Of a stretch of DNA of 7,849 nt, positions 5,985 through 7,849 are shown piece by piece. The translations under genes and the position numbers were made by a program. The notes under the pieces were generated by a model, which did not search any database, was not told the origin of the DNA, and saw only the letters and a list, made by a program, of their open reading frames with translations. Source of the stretch: Hyphomicrobiales bacterium (GTDB taxonomy: Bacteria; Pseudomonadota; Alphaproteobacteria; Rhizobiales; Aestuariivirgaceae); assembly GCA_003151375.1 (NCBI GenBank), contig PLXI01000010.1, forward strand, positions 3,970 through 11,818. The letters run 5' to 3'. Numbering within the stretch: position 1 is the stretch's first letter; every line of letters starts with the position of its first letter.

Positions 5985-7849
5985 ATGGGGTTGCGTTGGG
6001 GAGTCAGTTTTGCAGAAAACTTTGCGTCTTACATGTTTGCCACCGACCTTGACGTGCTGATGACCCTGGCCCATGAAATCATTACAGCCCCAGAATTGGG
6101 CGGGGCCAATACAGTTAGTTTCTGTAGAAATCCTAGGGTAGTTGTCCCTGCACGACCGAATTTCGCCAAATGGCGGCATGGTCTCAGAGCATCATCTGTC
6201 ATCGCGCTCGGATTAGTCACGACCACGACGATCCCATCGCGCGCCGCCGAGCAATGGACTGGCACCGCCTCGAGCGACTGGTTCAACGCCAGCAACTGGT
6301 CGGCTGGCGTCCCAACCAATGCAACGAGCACACGCATCGACACCGTCTCGCCCAATGCGACGGTGATCGGGGTAGCCGGCGCGCAATCGACCGGTTTGCG
6401 GGTCGGCGTTTTCGGCACGGCCGCGTTGACGATCCAGAACGGCGGCACGGTGAACAATACCCTGGGCATTATCGGAGACCAGGTTGGCTCGAACGGCACC
6501 GCGATAGTGAAGGGTCCCGGCTCCATCTGGGCCAACAGCTCTGATTTCTATGTCGGCGCCGACGGCAATGGCACTCTGATGATTCAGAACGGTGGTGCTG
6601 TCAGCAATGTCTTCGGCATTATCGGCGCTTATTTCGGCTCGACTGGTGCAGCGACGGTGGATGGTGTTGGCTCAACCTGGACCAATAGCCAGGATATCAG
6701 CGTCGGCGGTTCGGGCGACGGTAATCCGAACTCCGTCAGGGGCACGCTGACCATCAGAAACGGTGGCGCAGTGAGCAGTATCGGCGGCACTATCGGCTTT
6801 GATAGCGGCTCCACTGGCGTCGTGACGGTGGATGGTGCCGGATCGACCTGGACCAATAGCGGGGATCTTGTTTTCGGCTTTTTGGGCACCGCCAGCGGCA
6901 CGATGACCATTAGCAACGGTGGCGCCGTCTCAGCTGCGACCACAACGCTTGCGGCCGGTGTCGGCTCGACCGGCACGCTGAATATCGGCGCCGCTGTCGG
7001 TCAGGCAGCAGTAGCGCCCGGCACGCTCAACACCGCCTCGGTCGATTTCGGCGATGGCACCGGCGAGATCGTGTTCAACCACACCGCCACGAATTACATC
7101 TTCAACCCGACCATCACCAGCTCCGGCACAGGCACGGGGAGCGTGCTTGTCGAGGCAGGCAGCATCACCCTGACTGCGATCAGCAGCTATATTAGGCCAA
7201 CCATCATCGATGGCGGCACGCTGTCGGTCAACGGCTCCATCGCCGGTTCGTCGGTGACCGTGAATGCCGGTGGCGCGCTGGGCGGCAACGGCACCGTCGG
7301 CAACACCGCCATCAACGGCGGCACGCTGGCACCCAGTAATTCAGTCGGCCAGCTGACGGTAAATGGCAATCTATCGTTCACAGCAGCCTCATCCTACACG
7401 GTCGGAATTTCGGCGACGAATGCTGACCGCACTAACGTCACGGGAACGGCCTCACTTGGTGGTGCCACAGTGAATGCGAACTTTGCGCCCGGGGCGTATC
7501 TTACTAAGCAATACACAATCGTGAACGCAACCGGCGGTCTCGGCGGTACGACGTTCGGATCCTTCAGCACAAATCTGCCGTCAAGTTTCTCATCGAGCCT
7601 GAGCTATGATGCCAACAATGCCTACCTCGACCTTACCTTGCTCTACGTTGGTGGCCCCGGCGGCCTCAACCTCAACCAGACTAACGTCGCAAACGCGCTG
7701 ACCGACTACTTCAACCGCACTGGCGGCATTCCTCAGGTCTATAGCGGGCTAACCGGGGCGGGGCTGACGCAAGCGTCCGGTGAAACGGCGACGGGAACAC
7801 AGCAGACCAGTTTCGATGCCATGGCGCAGTTCATGGGTGTGATGACCGA
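5985..7849 (+). CDS. Autotransporter with T5SS/PEP-CTERM-associated passenger repeats (3'-truncated by window edge)
   Basis: A type V secreted surface protein. The frame opens after a stop at 5934-5936 and runs to the window end without a stop (621 codons seen from ATG 5985). Residues 1-68 form a long leader. A signal peptide follows, with core ASSVIALGLV (69-78) and probable cleavage after SRAA (88). The mature protein opens with EQWTGTASSDWF...NWSAGVP, the usual first passenger strand. Four repeats (LTIxNGGxVS...GSxGxxxVxGxGSxWxNSxDxxVG) start at 6426, 6576, 6747 and 6903. An autotransporter-associated beta-strand segment follows (about 7200-7380, GTLSVNGS...GGALGGNGTVGN...GGTLAPSNSVG). The linker to the barrel starts at 7665 (LNQTNVANALTDYFN, then SGETATGTQQTSFDAM); the barrel itself lies beyond the window. 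The start is uncertain: ATGs at 5985, 6033 and 6060 are in frame, none with a clear ribosome site. No cysteine occurs in the passenger. Adhesion is inferred. Confidence 0.87.
   Translation, partial: MGLRWGVSFAENFASYMFATDLDVLMTLAHEIITAPELGGANTVSFCRNPRVVVPARPNFAKWRHGLRASSVIALGLVTTTTIPSRAAEQWTGTASSDWFNASNWSAGVPTNATSTRIDTVSPNATVIGVAGAQSTGLRVGVFGTAALTIQNGGTVNNTLGIIGDQVGSNGTAIVKGPGSIWANSSDFYVGADGNGTLMIQNGGAVSNVFGIIGAYFGSTGAATVDGVGSTWTNSQDISVGGSGDGNPNSVRGTLTIRNGGAVSSIGGTIGFDSGSTGVVTVDGAGSTWTNSGDLVFGFLGTASGTMTISNGGAVSAATTTLAAGVGSTGTLNIGAAVGQAAVAPGTLNTASVDFGDGTGEIVFNHTATNYIFNPTITSSGTGTGSVLVEAGSITLTAISSYIRPTIIDGGTLSVNGSIAGSSVTVNAGGALGGNGTVGNTAINGGTLAPSNSVGQLTVNGNLSFTAASSYTVGISATNADRTNVTGTASLGGATVNANFAPGAYLTKQYTIVNATGGLGGTTFGSFSTNLPSSFSSSLSYDANNAYLDLTLLYVGGPGGLNLNQTNVANALTDYFNRTGGIPQVYSGLTGAGLTQASGETATGTQQTSFDAMAQFMGVMT
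6426..6977 (+). repeat. Four passenger repeats of the T5SS/PEP-CTERM-associated type
   Basis: Units start at LTIQNGGTVN (6426), LMIQNGGAVS (6576), LTIRNGGAVS (6747) and MTISNGGAVS (6903), spaced 50, 57 and 52 residues. The first three end in a GSIWANSSD, GSTWTNSQD or GSTWTNSGD turn followed by (V/F)G. The 57-residue spacing includes an extra Gly/Asn-rich piece (SGDGNPNSV). The fourth unit is followed by a half unit, GSTGTLNIG. The pattern fits a right-handed beta-helix passenger. Confidence 0.8.

Noticed and set aside
6029..6535. A 168-codon minus-strand frame opposite the start of the second autotransporter, and a similar one at 6629-6976
   Set aside because: Both mirror the repeat-rich passenger, with Val/Pro-rich complement translations that repeat as the passenger does, and neither has an independent motif.
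6170..6544. A plus-strand frame starting at ATG 6170, overlapping the autotransporter in another frame
   Set aside because: Its Arg/His-rich product has no pattern, while the frame-3 product over the same bases carries the signal peptide and passenger motifs. It is kept only as a clue to a possible frameshift at the start.

Overview
The window looks like an accessory stretch of an alphaproteobacterial chromosome, most likely Hyphomicrobiales (Rhizobiales)-like. This rests on the style of the two autotransporter proteins, on the PAS-GGDEF-EAL enzyme, and on a CtrA-like TTAA-N7-CTAAC box. It is an inference from sequence character, not a database match. There are three protein genes, two of them cut by the window edges, and no tRNA, rRNA, CRISPR array or recognisable insertion sequence.

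Layout. (1) Positions 1-2987, plus strand: the 3' part of a large cell-surface protein. It carries two IPT/TIG domains, two putative Ig (He_PIG-like) domains, two cysteine-bearing Ig-like domains, a low-complexity linker and a C-terminal autotransporter-type beta-barrel. (2) Positions 3049-5673, minus strand, convergent with the first gene: a soluble c-di-GMP enzyme with three PAS sensor domains, then GGDEF, then EAL. Both catalytic domains keep their key residues, but the GGDEF inhibitory I-site is missing. (3) Positions 5674-5984: a divergent intergenic region with candidate promoters and a cluster of TTAATCG/TAACCA motifs. (4) Positions 5985-7849, plus strand: the 5' part of a second autotransporter. 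It has an unusually long leader before its signal peptide, four 50-57-residue passenger repeats of the T5SS/PEP-CTERM-associated type, a beta-strand repeat region and the start of the linker into the barrel. It is open to the window edge.

How they may work together. Both flanking genes encode outer-membrane-anchored, probably adhesive proteins, and the gene between them makes and/or degrades c-di-GMP, the usual switch between motile and attached life. A local sensor-to-adhesin module is plausible but is an inference from gene order only. By eye, gene 1 is less GC-rich, with more GCT/GCA/ACA/TTG codons, than the second autotransporter, which is rich in GGC/GCC/ACC. The window may therefore join segments of different history near position 3000.
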